Below are positions 33,849 to 44,666 of a stretch of 64,000 nucleotides of DNA, one piece after another. The notes beneath the pieces are model-generated. The model was not told the origin of the DNA. It ran no database searches and saw only the letters and a program-made list of their open reading frames with translations. The position numbers were made by a program, and so were the translations under genes. Source of the DNA: Corallium rubrum (lineage: Eukaryota; Cnidaria; Anthozoa; Scleralcyonacea; Coralliidae); NCBI GenBank assembly GCA_964035015.1, contig OZ036005.1, positions 10,273,012 through 10,337,011 of the forward strand. The letters run 5' to 3'. Within the stretch, counting starts at the first letter, position 1, and each line of letters opens with the position of its first letter.

Positions 33849-34112
33849 TTAAAAGTAGCATGATAATCTTTCTTGTCCTCTGATGATAATTGAGACACGT
33901 CTTCTTTTGTCATGGGTAAATATTTTGATCTGGTCATCAATAGATTGGTGTTCATACTCTTCTCTTTCATCCGGAGTCATCTTTGCCAAGTCTTTCTCTG
34001 TCGGGTCGCCCAAACTTTCCCAGTTATGAAAGAAATTATGTTTAAGCGTCGGTTGTTCAACGGTAGGAGGCGGTGTTACAAAATAGGTTTTAGGTGTAGC
34101 AGGGAAACCCCC
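33849..34112 (-). CDS. Unidentified ORF in left palindrome arm
   Basis: Same 87-residue end as the right-arm copy at 35822, with one visible residue change (SIIIRG versus SIVIRG). Key stretches are TPKTYFVTPPPTVEQ, WESLGDPTEKDLAKMTPDER, EEYEHQSIDDQIKIF and RRRVSI. The complement of TAAAATAAA follows the last codon, so the stop is directly followed by AATAAA. Upstream the frame runs into the G-rich minisatellite (Gly-Val-Phe-Gly-Gly-Tyr-Pro-like repeats), so the true start or splice acceptor is unclear. Not recognised; it could be a terminal exon. Confidence 0.4.
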   Translation of the reverse strand, partial: GGFPATPKTYFVTPPPTVEQPTLKHNFFHNWESLGDPTEKDLAKMTPDEREEYEHQSIDDQIKIFTHDKRRRVSIIIRGQERLSCYF

Positions 34113-34765
34113 CCGGAGTACCCATGGGGGTAACCCTAAACCCCCCCCCCCTGGGATACCCCCAATCACCACCGGGATACCCCAAACACCCCTGGGGTAA
34201 CCTCCAAACACCCCGGGGTACCCCCAATCACCCCTGGGGTAACCCCCAAACACCCCCGGGATACCCCAATCACCCCAGGGGTAACCCCAAACACCCCCGG
34301 GGTAACCTCCAAACACCCCGGGGTACCCCCAATCACCCCTGGGGTAACCCCCAAACACCCCCGGGATACCCCAATCACCCCAGGGGTAACCCCCAAACAC
34401 CCCCGGGGTACCCCAATCACCCCTGGGTAACCCCCAAACACCCCCGGGATACCCCAATCACCCCAGGGGTAACCCCCAAACACCCCGGGGTAACCTCCAA
34501 ACACCCCGGGGTACCCCCAATCACCCCTGGGGTAACCCCCAAACACCCCCGGGATACCCCAATCACCCCAGGGGTAACCCCCAAACACCCCCGAGGTACC
34601 CCCAATCACCCCTGGGGTAACCCCCAAACACCCCCGGGGTACCCCCAATCACCCCAGGGGTAACCCCAAACACCCCGGGATACCCCAATCACCCCGGGGG
34701 TAACCCCAAACACCCCCTGAGGTACCCCATTCACGCCTGGCGTAACCCCAAACACCCCCGAGGAT
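34113..34765. repeat. C-rich 42-bp minisatellite, left arm
   Basis: Alternating 21-bp half-units TGGGGTAACCCCCAAACACC and GGGTACCCCCAATCACCCC. About 15 units of 42 bp. It is the inverted counterpart of 35335-35830 but roughly 160 bp longer, so the arms have changed length independently. Confidence 0.92.
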
Positions 34766-34889
34766 GCTCCAAACTCCCCCTATCAAGCAGTCATATAGTC
34801 ATGTAGTCATAATACTAACTAAGAGTATAGTCCTTATCTTCCCATTATCTTCCATTTATCTTTCTTGTCTTCCTTATCTTCCTCTTATC

Positions 34890-35200
34890 TTCCCATTATC
34901 TTCCTCCTCCTCCTCTTTCTCCTCCTCCTCCTCTTTCTCCTCCTCCTCCTCCTCCTCCTCATTCTCCTCCTCCTCTTCCCCCTCTTGCTCCTCCTCCTCC
35001 TCTTGCTCCTCATCCTCCTCCGCTCCTCCTCCACCTCCTCCTCCTCCTCCTCCTCCTCCTCTAAGTCCTAAGACTTAGGACTATAGTCTTAGGACTATAG
35101 TCTTAGGACTTAGGACTATATAGTCTTAGAACTTAGAGGAGGAGGAGGAGGAGGAGGAGGAGGAGAAAGAGGAGGAGGAGGAGAAAGAGGAGGAGGAGGA
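34890..35200. repeat. TCC/AGG trinucleotide tract around the palindrome centre
   Basis: TCC-rich tract (34900-35060), the 64-bp centre, then the AGG-rich complement (35137-35200). The polypurine/polypyrimidine mirror makes hairpin or triplex structures likely at the axis. Confidence 0.9.
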
Positions 35201-35334
35201 AGATAATGGGAGGATAAGAGGAAGATAAGGAAGACAAGAAAGATAAATGGAAGATAATGGGAAGATAAGGACTATACTCTTAGTTAGTATTATGACTACA
35301 TGACTATATGACTGCTTGATAGGGGGAGTTTGGA

Positions 35335-35830
35335 GCATCCTCGGGGGTGTTTGGGGTTACGCCAGGCGTGAATGGGGTACCCCAGGGGGTGTTTGGGGTT
35401 ACCCCTGGGGTGATTGGGGGTACCCCGGGGGTGTTTGGGGGTTACCCCTGGGGTGATTGGGGGTACCTCGGGGGTGTTTGGGGGTTACCCCTGGGGTGAT
35501 TGGGGTATCCCGGGGGTGTTTGGGGGTTACCCCAGGGGTGATTGGGGGTACCCCGGGGTGTTTGGAGGTTACCCCGGGGGTGTTTGGGGGTTACCCCAGG
35601 GGTGATTGGGGGTACCCCGGGGTGTTTGGAGGTTACCCCGGGGGTGTTTGGGGGTTACCCCTGGGGTGATTGGGGTATCCCGGGGGTGTTTGGGGGTTAC
35701 CCCTGGGGTGTTTGGGGGTACCCCGGGGTGTTTGGAGGTTACCCCAGGGGTGTTTGGGGTATCCCGGTGGTGATTGGGGGTATCCCAGGGGGGGTTAGGG
35801 TTACCCCCATGGGTACTCCGGGGGGGTTTC
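35335..35830. repeat. G-rich 42-bp minisatellite, right arm
   Basis: Units of GGGTGTTTGGGGGTTACCCC and GGGGTGATTGGGGGTACCCC, about 11 to 12 copies. The frequent G runs could form quadruplexes on this strand. It is open in several frames only because the unit has no stops. Confidence 0.92.
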
Positions 35831-36085
35831 CCTGCTACACCTAAAACCTATTTTGTAACACCGCCTCCTACCGTTGAACAACCGACGCTTAAACATAATT
35901 TCTTTCATAACTGGGAAAGTTTGGGCGACCCGACAGAGAAAGACTTGGCAAAGATGACTCCGGATGAAAGAGAAGAGTATGAACACCAATCTATTGATGA
36001 CCAGATCAAAATATTTACCCATGACAAAAGAAGACGTGTCTCAATTGTCATCAGAGGACAAGAAAGATTATCATGCTACTTTTAA
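35822..36085 (+). CDS. Unidentified ORF in right palindrome arm
   Basis: Open frame ending at TAA 36083-36085, immediately followed by AATAAA at 36086-36091. It encodes GGFPATPKTYFVTPPPTVEQ then PTLKHNFFHNWESLGDPTEK, an acidic/basic helical stretch (MTPDEREEYEHQS) and RGQERLSCYF. The composition is like a normal soluble protein rather than translated repeat. No family was recognised. The tight stop/poly(A)-signal arrangement and conservation in both arms suggest a real last exon, though two recent palindrome arms will agree even without selection. Confidence 0.42.
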   Translation, partial: GGFPATPKTYFVTPPPTVEQPTLKHNFFHNWESLGDPTEKDLAKMTPDEREEYEHQSIDDQIKIFTHDKRRRVSIVIRGQERLSCYF

Positions 36086-36537
36086 AATAAAAACACCTAA
36101 ATATAATCTAAGAAGCAGACCTTACTAAAACTTTTTATATGTATATGTTTAAACCAAAGCCTAAATAAATATTTTAAACCGATTGTTGTGAATTCTGTCT
36201 TATGCAAAATACACGCTAATGACTTTTTGGCCTAAACATGCCTACGCATTAAAGCGTCTTCATATCCCTTATTATCCTTTCACAACCCCACAAATAATTA
36301 CATATTCTACAGTATATGCAAATACAAGCGAGTTGTACCACTAATGACCCGTGATGAGGTTTTAATAGCTTTTCCCTTTTGTGTTCTGCACGTGCGAGAA
36401 TCTTATAGCATATCAAACCATAGCAACGAATTATTTAACCAAGCTCTGCAATGTTTCAAAGTAGGGTATTTGGTCAATATTCACAAAACTTTCTGAAACC
36501 TTGTCTCGATGAGTATAGAGAGTTTTGGGCAGCCTAG

Positions 36538-36720
36538 TTGTCTACAATTTCCTCACTTATAAAGAGAAAGCTTAGTAACCATGATGTATCTCAGTTATAT
36601 ATGGACAAGTCTTTGCTCTTCGCTTTTCGAATTGATTTGTGTCTTCTTACGACTTCTCGAACTGTTTCTTCATCCAAGGAATCACTAGTAGGTTATAGAC
36701 TAAGGTTAGATAGGCAATAA
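36538..36720 (+). other. Short open frame present in both arms, probably not coding
   Basis: A 60-codon frame, MSTISSLIKRKLSNHDVSQL and onward. The mirror copy is at 33214-33396 on the minus strand with one residue different. No family, poly(A) signal or splice support; recorded because it sits in the transposon arm. Confidence 0.2.
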
Positions 36721-37607
36721 TTCGACCAAAACTGTCAACATTCATCTCTTCGAAAATAACACTCGGATTACTTAACCAAAAACCCGCTATATTCCTCCAA
36801 ACCAAGTTTAAGACAAAAAATATAAAGTGCCTCTATCCATTTCTGTTTCGTTCCTCTACAAACTAGGCCAAAGTAAACGATAACTCTCTAAAATTGTTAA
36901 CACTTATTGCCACCAAACGCGTATAAGACTGTTTGGTCATTCAGGTTCTGACTAATATAATATTCAAAGTCTCCATATTATTCAAATAATATTCAGGTTT
37001 GACCAGAGCAGTTCTCTCTGCCAATTCAGACACTTACGCTGTTCAGAACTCTCTATAATCCTCCAGACAAGGTTTCAGATAAAAAATATAAAGTGCCTCT
37101 ATCAATTTCTCTTTAGTTCCTTGTAAAGAACATCTATTTTGTTAAAGTTTAGTGTACGCATGCTCTGTACGTCTACGTGTCCCACAACTGTCAACTGTCA
37201 GTAGGGTAAAGTGTTTAAATGAAAAGGTGATTACTATTACTTATAAGGATATAAGCCGAGTACCTTTTACGTAACTTCGGAAATCAGTCGGAGAGCTATC
37301 GGTTATGACGGGGGGTTAAGTAACATCTAGGGTTAGGGGGGAAAGTTAGGGTTACTACGTCCCAAAGGAGTCTGAGAATGAATAAATAATAAGTCGGTAT
37401 GACGTAGTGAATACCAGGGGGGTTAAGTAACAGCTAGGGCTAGGGGGGAAAGTTAGGGTTACTATGTCCCAAAGGAACATGAGAAATAGTGACGTATGCA
37501 TAATGAGATTAGGGTTAGAACGTCACAAAGGAGAATGAATAAATAATAAGTTGAATATTTAATGAGGCGGCATCCCTTTGGGGTCTATAGTGGGGGGTAT
37601 TACTACT

Positions 37608-37895
37608 GGTGTACCAAAACAATTAAATGGTGACTATACTGATGTACATGCCCCAAAACATTGAAATGGTAGCCATAGAACCAAAACAATGAAATGGTGG
37701 CCATACTGGTGTTACCAAAACAATGAAATAGTGGCCAATCAGCCGTATTGGTGTATCAAAACAATGAAATGGTGGCCATACTGGTGTACCAAAACAATGA
37801 AATGGTGGCCATACTGATGTGCCAAAACATTGAAATAGTGGCCATATTGGTGCACCAAAACAATGAAATGCCAGCTATACTGGTGTACCAAAACA
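37608..37895. repeat. 33-bp minisatellite, about 8 units
   Basis: Unit GGTGTACCAAAACAATGAAA plus TGGTGGCCATACT. One further unit lies left of the giant palindrome at about 32296-32332, so the array was split by the insertion. Confidence 0.9.
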
Positions 37896-38264
37896 ATAAT
37901 ACACACTTGATGAAAGTAATGTATAAACTGTTTAATAACATCGACTTTTAGTGCAAGACATCAGTACAATAATAAACAATACAAGCAAATAAAGCAAACC
38001 ACAAATATTAATACAGTTACCTCAATACATTTAAGCTTACATACAGCATTCACAGACACAAGTCAGTTCAGCTAAATGACAACTTCGATGAAGATGTAAA
38101 ATACAGCATGTTTACCTTTCACTTGCTAGTTGGCTTTATCAACTTTCTTTGTTCTTTGATTTACAGCATTGAGCAACATTTTTCAGTACCATTTAATTAA
38201 TAACACATGTAAGTTGATCGAGAACACATTGATCGGCACATTTTCAGCGTACAGTTACCGAGAT

Positions 38265-38412
38265 CGGCGACCAACCCAGGCGTCAGGAGAAGAAAAAACT
38301 CGCCACTCCTGCATGAAAATCCGCCATGATGAAACATGCAGTTTCGCAAAGCCTGTTGGGGCAATATCGCAGCCCCAAAAACCTAGACTCGGCTATCACA
38401 AGTAGCCCGAGT
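38265..38412 (-). mobile_element. CTCGGGCTAC-family element, short reversed copy
   Basis: On the minus strand it begins ATTACTCGGGCTACTTGTGA and contains CAGGCTTTGCGAAACTG, as in the copy at 59752. It ends near CCTGACGCCTGGGTTGG. About 148 bp, internally deleted. Confidence 0.6.
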
Positions 38413-38636
38413 AATTAAACAACTTGACGTCACATGTGCATAATGAGTTATCAGAGAAGGTTATATATCTTTGCTATTATCAAATAACATAATCACTTGA
38501 AAATTCTACATGTTTGGCGTTGTGAGAGAAACACACGCACATATACTTCCTTCGAATTAAGTTTGGTTTGATATATAGCAAAGATATATAACCTTCTCTG
38601 ATAACTCATTATGCACTGTGACATCAAGTTGTTAAT
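38413..38636. mobile_element. Foldback MITE of the TTATCAGAGAAGGTTATATA family
   Basis: Arms from about AACAACTTGACGTCACATGT..GCATAATGAGTTATCAGAGA pair with the complement at 38565-38636. The core arm TTATCAGAGAAGGTTATATA..TCTTTGCTAT recurs at the right edge of the window (63960-64000). Confidence 0.8.
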
Positions 38637-38757
38637 TTACATTTCAAACAAACTGAAATATCTCAACAACGAAGCAAGGAAACGGAAAACTGCAAAAGAT
38701 GTTACTCTATCATTTTAAGTGTTCTTTCAAATAAGACAAACTTAATTTTCGTTTCAT
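38637..38757. repeat. Outer inverted repeat, right arm, inner part
   Basis: Inverted copy of 31845-31962 (TTACATTTCAAACAAACTGA, ATATCTCAACAACGAAGCAA). It continues at 40378 after the LINE. Confidence 0.85.
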
Positions 38758-40375
38758 TGTTCGGTAAAGTTGGATAATGGAAGTACTCCTTTCTTTAAGT
38801 CCTATATTGGAGTAAAGCAAGGATGTAATCTAAGTCCTACTTTATTCAACATGTTTATAAATGATACACCTGATTTATTTACCAGCTCGTGTGCTCCAGT
38901 AAAACTTGGTGAAACGGATTTAAATTGTTTACTTTATGCAGACGATTTAGTTTTATTATCTGAATCCAAGTCTGGTTTACAAAACTGTCTCAAAAAACTT
39001 GAATTTTACACCAAGAAATGGAAATTAAACATTAATTTTAAAAAATCCAAAGTCTTATTATTTGGAACACCAACCCAAAGACGTACACACTTATCATCAA
39101 ATTGGTCCTTTGAAAATAACATTTTAGAACAAGTTGATGAATATTGTTACCTTGGTATTACTCTTCATTTTTCTGGTAATTTTAAACGAACACAGAAAAT
39201 AATATATGGTAAAGCATTATGTGCCTACGATAGTTTATTCAAAAGATTTTCAAACGTGGAAAATGTACCATTCAAATTACTTTTAAAACTTTTCTCTTCG
39301 ATGGTATAGTTCCAATTTTACTGTATGGTTGCGAAGTTTGGGGCCCGTACTTACTGGGCAAAATAAATTCTTTCGAAATGTTTAAATCTAAAATTTTTAA
39401 AATAAGAAATGATCTTGAAAGACTTCATTTTAAAATTTTGCAAAAGAATTCTAGGCGTTCATTCAAAATCAACAAATTTGGCCGTCTACGCTGAACTAGG
39501 CAGGACACCCTTAATTATACAAATAGACTAAACTTGTAACAAAATTATTGGTTTCGCATCCAAAGTTCACCTTTTTCAGATACCCTTGTTGGTGAAGCGG
39601 CGAGAGTCTGCACGAACTTTAACCTACAACCAATATCATTCACAAAATATTTACTACAGCTAGGTGGGGTAGAAATTTGCAACTCTCAATCTTCTGCATT
39701 ATCCACCAAAGAACAAGGAAATTTTTTCCATTACTTGAAAAATAAAATACAAGAATATTTTATTGAATACTGGAAAGAACAGATTGAACAGGGTGAAAAC
39801 AATGGCAAGTTAAGAATTTTTAAAAAAATGAAAACTAACTTTGGTTATGAAAAATGTCTTTCTGAGATTCACAATTTCAAACACCGTCAAGCTGTCACAA
39901 AATTAAGGATTTCAGCTCATAGATTACCTGTTGAAACTGGTCGATACAGCAATGTTCCATACAGTAATAGACTATGTAAACATTGCGATCTTAACGAGAT
40001 CGGGAATGAGGAACACTTTTTAACGTCATGTACAAACACAAAGTTCGCCGATCTCAGAGTAAATTTTATTGATAACCTATATAAAGTAAATAGTTCATTC
40101 GAATTGTTTAATTCCCAAGATATTTTTATGTACCTTATGTCTACTCAAGACAGAACAGTTATGACTTTGGCAGGGAAACACTGTTTCGATGTTTTAACAA
40201 TTTTTGATATCATAACTTAACGTAGATAATAGAAATTAACTTTATATATATGTAATATGTATGTCATGTAGTTGTAGTTAGTGTCACGTTTGTATCCTAT
40301 ATACCAAAGCTGGTATTGATGTTGTTGATCAAGTAAATTAATCTGTCACATCAAACTAATCTGTGCACTTTATAA
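38758..40375 (+). pseudogene. 5'-truncated LINE with broken reverse transcriptase
   Basis: 38770-39309 encodes the polymerase palm: GVKQGCNLSPTLFNMFIND, LLYADDLVLLS (catalytic YADD) and WKLNINFKKSKVLLFG. The frame then breaks near 39309. Pieces such as ILGVHSKSTNLAVYAELGRT (about 39444-39510) are in other frames. 39735-40220 encodes the C-terminal part with a CKHCDLNEIGNEEHFLTSC zinc-binding motif (CX2C...HX4C). The endonuclease domain is missing. It interrupts the right arm of the outer inverted repeat, so it arrived after that element formed. The clade is not assigned. Confidence 0.88.
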
Positions 40376-40377
40376 GT

Positions 40378-40647
40378 CTGTCAATGTAAGGACCACCCAC
40401 CCCCTCTATGTAGCAGGCCACTGACCCCACAATTTGTGAGTACGACTGACCTAGCAATGTTCTATGTGTATAATCTGGAGTCAAAACTATTGTGTAGTGG
40501 GGGTGCTACGTGGTCGACGTTTTCTCGCTTCTCCTCCTCGACTATGAGTGAGGCAAGCTCTAGAGAAATTGGTTAATGGCCACGATATTTTGTCTTTCAG
40601 CCTACAGGATAGGGAACGTCACTTTAAAGTCTCTTATATTTCAGTCG
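40378..40647. repeat. Outer inverted repeat, right arm, outer part
   Basis: Inverted copy of 31551-31840, ending TATATTTCAGTCG. It includes CTACGTGGTCGACGTTTTCT and GGTCAGTGGCCTG complements. Confidence 0.88.
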
Positions 40648-41559
40648 GCTTTTATGGTTTTTGATATCGTGAAATTAATTTAATGCCTAATGAATATTTC
40701 GCCAAACACAAGCCAACGAAAAATACTTAATGTAAGACGTACAGTATTGTCTATTCATGTATATCTGTGGTATCCCATGAGCCTCCACAAGGTGGCGTCA
40801 TGAAAACGACTTGATCTTTTTAGCTTTAATTATAAACACAAAAAAAAAACCGGATTAGAAGTGCGTTCTCGAGCTCTAGTCAAACCATTGAACCGTGGTC
40901 AAACGCAAATATCATAGAAACTCAACTAGTATTTTCTTGGGTAGTCTACAATAATATCGCTTTATTGTAATATAATATATCTTATATATTGGTATCCCAG
41001 ACTTTATTTACTTGATCTTTGAAAGTCGTAAATGATTGAGGACACGCTTAATTGTACTTGGTGCACTGCAAGTAAATAAGCGACGACCAAATAAAATATT
41101 AATAGCATTCATACAATAAAAAGTTCCCGTTTTTGGCCCGTTCTTCGAGCAAATTTGTGCATGTCTTCTGAAATACGAAATCTCACAAATTCTCTCACGG
41201 CCAGGCTGTTTCTCTGTTTGTTTTCAAACGGATAAAGCTTTTAATTCAATGTAAACAGCCTTCTTGGACCCTTCTTAATTATGCAGAAAAGTTGTCACAT
41301 CGACTGCACTATATTCAAATTAGGTGAGATTAAATATTTAACTCTTGTCTTTAAAGAGAAGAACTCGTATACAACGTTGACGAATTTTAAGATGGAGGTA
41401 AATTATTATCAATATATACAGGTAGTAAACGGCTTGGTGTATAGGCCTGTTGATGTACAGTAAATTTGTTGCAGTGTTTTATGTGCGATGTAGTTTATGA
41501 GATAAGGCAGGCAGTTTGCTATCGTTTGCATCGAGTGTTATTTAGGGAACGATAATCGT
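40648..41559. other. TMCC intron, nothing recognised
   Basis: AT-rich. The 60-codon frame at 41281-41463 has no supporting motif. No repeat or RNA gene was seen. Confidence 0.4.
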
Positions 41560-42400
41560 GACTTTAACCCATTCCTGCCTGGACTGGCCAAAAACAATTC
41601 CTTTATTGTTTTACTCTGTCTAATGCCAGACTATTTTGCTCGACAAAGGGAGAACCCTCGTACGTCTTAGGCAGTAATGTGCTGATAAGTGATTAACAGG
41701 TGATTGATTCATTTCAGTTCTTGAACTGGCCAAGCAGCCTTTTTGTTGTTGTACTCTGTCTGATACCCTAAAATTTTGTTCGTCAAAGAGAGAACCCTCA
41801 GACATCTCAGACCAATAGGTTAACTAGTGATTAACCCATTCCTGTTTGAGCTGGCCAAAAACGGCCCTTTTTTGTTTTAGTTTGTGTAATGCCAGACGAT
41901 TTTATGGGAGAATGCTTTAATTGATATACTAGGCAGCATTGGATTAACAAGTGACTGACCCATTGCTGCTTGAGCTGGCTAAAAACGGCTGGGCCAACGG
42001 TTTCTTTATTGTATTACTCTGTCTAACACCAGACAATTTTGCTCAACAAGGAAAGAACCCTCAGTCATCCTAGGGTTAACAAGTGATTAACCCATTGCTG
42101 CCTGACTCTGTCGAACGCCAAATGATTTATATACTTGGCAAAGGGAACCCTCCGACATCCCAGGCAGCAATGCATTAACGAGTGACTAACCCATCCTAGT
42201 GCCTGCATGAGCCGGTCAAAAACTTCCCTTTATTGTTTTACTCTGTCTAACACCAGATGATTTTGCTCATCAAAGGGAGAACCCTCTAGTCAGTCATTCT
42301 GGGCAGCAACGTGTAACAAGCGATTAACCTATTCCTGGCCAAAGAAGACTCTTCTCGCAGGATAAGAAAACCTTAAATATCCTAGGCAACAATGGGTTAA
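41560..42400. repeat. Degenerate satellite of about 130-bp units
   Basis: About six units, each with TTAACCCATTCCTGCCTG, GGCCAAAAAC, TTTATTGTTTTACTCTGTCT, CCAGA.GATTTTGCTC, AAAGGGAGAACCCTC and GGCAGCAATG. Unit lengths differ (about 105-145 bp) and divergence is high, so the array is old. Confidence 0.85.
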
Positions 42401-43081
42401 TATGCTTGCCAATTTACGAGTTTACTCGACAAGTGAATCGTTACAGGAAAGAGACATGCAGATAGTTTCTAACTCGTTCATGTCAGAGGCTTTTCCCAGA
42501 TTTGAAGAAAATGGCAGCAAATTTCCTGGTTGAGTTACTGGGTTAGTGTATAAACTAGGCAGTAAACTCGTTTTTGATTAGGGTTAGGGACTTTGTCGGG
42601 GTTAGATCATGAAGATAATCTCACTTTGTCCTTAGGTTAAAGTCAAAGAAAAAAACGTTTTATTTGCTAACGACCATGAGATCCGACTTTTACACCTGCC
42701 TCGAATAAAATCGTCTGACATTAGCCGGAATAAAATAAAAAAGTCTGAAGACCAATTCGGACAGAAAAGAGTTAGACAATAGTTTTGAATTCGTCCCTAT
42801 ATTCGAGAGCTTTCCCAAAGATAAATAAAATCATCTGGCCTTACCCGAATAAAATACTGTTACCAATTCGGGATGGAAATACGAATTAGAGTTTGCTTCT
42901 AGACTATAGTGTTCCAAACGTGATGAATTTAGAACTTTGTAACGTTTTGGATTGCATTACGAGAACTTTGGAATTTAGATCTTCTAGTTTTCAAAGTTTT
43001 GTAAAAGCTTAGGGTTTTCTTAAAAAAAATTTAAAATTGTCTTAAAAATAGTAAGTGACCGGCCGTTAATGTTCTAACTAA
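42401..43081. other. TMCC intron, weak repeats only
   Basis: The fragments TCGAATAAAATCGTCTGACA, CCGGAATAAAA and ATAAAATCATCTGGCC (42700-42860) repeat a short motif that recurs at 50965. Nothing coding was seen. Confidence 0.4.
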
Positions 43082-43458
43082 AAGGGGGTCTTCATACGAT
43101 CTCGGTAAGCGGGCTGGCCCGCACACTTATTTCCCTACTAAAATTTCGTTGCGTTTATATGAGAAACCGGGCTGGGACAAAAAGTTAGTTCCTTTTATGG
43201 GATCTAGGGATAGGAATATAAATCACAATTATAATAGTAAAAGATTGATTTTGAAGCAAACAAACCTGTACAATACAACAAAATTGTGGTCTTTGATGGC
43301 TGATGTCTAGTCATGCACGGATCATCAGACAAGCTAATTTTATTCATGATTTATCCTCGCTATAGCTGGGATGAAAACTACCATATGAACACAAGACAGA
43401 CTTTGTCTCGCTTACAGGGTCAGCCCGCTTACTGGGATCATATGAAGCCCCCTAAAAG
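43082..43458. mobile_element. MITE with GGGGGTCTTCATACGATC ends
   Basis: The left end GGGGGTCTTCATACGATCTC pairs with the right end GATCATATGAAGCCCCC. Subterminal GTAAGCGGGCTGGCCC pairs with GGGTCAGCCCGCTTAC. TAAAA flanks both sides. A related element is at 50445-50852. Confidence 0.8.
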
Positions 43459-43534
43459 GCAAAGTGAGATTATCTGAATCATCCAACCTATGCATACAAA
43501 CAAAAACTCTAAACCTCAGTAACCGTGTTAACGG

Positions 43535-43855
43535 CCTAGCTTATACATGCACTAACCTGACTCGCTAGCATGTTTACTGCATAGCTTATATACACGCTAA
43601 CCTAACCCGCTAGTGTGTTTATACTACCTAGCTTATCCACTAACATGACCCGCTAGCGTGTTTACTGCCTAGCTTATACACTAACCTGACCCACTAGCGT
43701 GTTTATTGCATAGCTTATACACTAACCTGACCCGCTAGTGTGTTTACTGCCTAGCTTATCCACTAACATGACCCAGTAGCGTGTTTACTGCCTAGCTTAT
43801 CCACTAACCTGATCCGCTAGCGTGTTTACTGCACGCTAACCTGATTCACTATAGA
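43535..43855. repeat. 41-bp minisatellite, about 8 units
   Basis: Unit GCGTGTTTACTGCCTAGCTT plus ATACACTAACCTGACCCGCTA, with variants such as CATAGCTT and CCACTAACATG. Confidence 0.9.
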
Positions 43856-44008
43856 TGTGACTTGAACTCTTAGTTGAATACAAACCACATGTTACGCAAT
43901 TCCATTCTCTATATAACATCGTCCTCGTTCTTGTTTGTTAGTTACTGGCTAAGCTTCCCTGATTACATAGAATGAGTAGCTAGTGTCATGGGAGACCTTT
44001 ATGGGCGA

Positions 44009-44544
44009 TTAATTTATTATTGAGTCGGTTTTCTTTGTTCTTTCGAGGGCTTTATATCGCATAAAGCCCTTGAATACTAATTAGATAAGAAATGAAGGAA
44101 AAAACTAGGAAATCTTTGTCCAAGGTAGAAAAAAAACCCCAACTTTGTTGGAAAACCTCCTCAATAATAAATTAAGTCAGATAAATCCCTCGAACGTCGG
44201 GATTTATGCGATATAAAGCCCTCGGACGCTTCGCGTCCTCGGGTCTTTATATAGCATAAATCCCTCGTTCTCGGGATTTATCTATTACTTACATGAAGAT
44301 TTTTAACCCAGCCTTCCGATAAAAACTTTGTAAATCAGAGCTCTTCTATTACATGAAGAAGGTCTAAGTCCCCCAGATAGGTTTGAGCTACCCAAGATGA
44401 AGTTTTCAGCTGATCGGACTGAATTGAATTTCTCATGTAGAAGCGATTATTGAATATGATAAGCATGTGTAATACTTGTTTCTGCACTTGCATGTTAAGT
44501 CATAGTGCCATGGTAGGTGCACTTCGGGATGTTTTCTGATCGTA

Positions 44545-44599
<55 letters not shown>

Positions 44600-44631
44600 A
44601 ATATAAATAAATAAAGATAAATAAATAAATA

Positions 44632-44666
<35 letters not shown>

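Larger units (their letters stand above)
32333..37607. mobile_element. Giant palindromic foldback transposon with 6-bp target duplication
   Basis: Left arm 32333-35066 and right arm 35131-37607 are near-perfect inverted copies. Differences are minisatellite copy number, a small indel near 32575 versus 37358, and scattered single bases. Both tips read AGTAGTAATACCCCCCAC inward. GGTGTA flanks both sides (32327-32332, 37608-37613), and removing one copy rebuilds a normal unit of the adjoining minisatellite (CATACTGGTGTACCAAAAC). Subterminal regions contain TAACCCTAA and CTTTCCCCCCTA motifs. The central 64 bp are repeated TAGTCCTAAGAC-type palindromes. A 6-bp duplication and 5'-AG tip match Polinton/Maverick elements; IS3EU and Dada also make about 6 bp. 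No transposase, integrase or DNA polymerase is recognisable, so it is non-autonomous or a new type. Confidence 0.9.

Noticed and set aside
34124-34663. Proline/glycine-rich proteins in several frames
   Set aside because: Translation of the 42-bp C-rich minisatellite; the frames shift freely between units.
32333-37607. Palindrome as a long-read missed-adapter artefact
   Set aside because: The arms differ in minisatellite number and at small indels, the flanks differ, and a 6-bp duplication reconstructs a target unit. Raw reads should still be checked.
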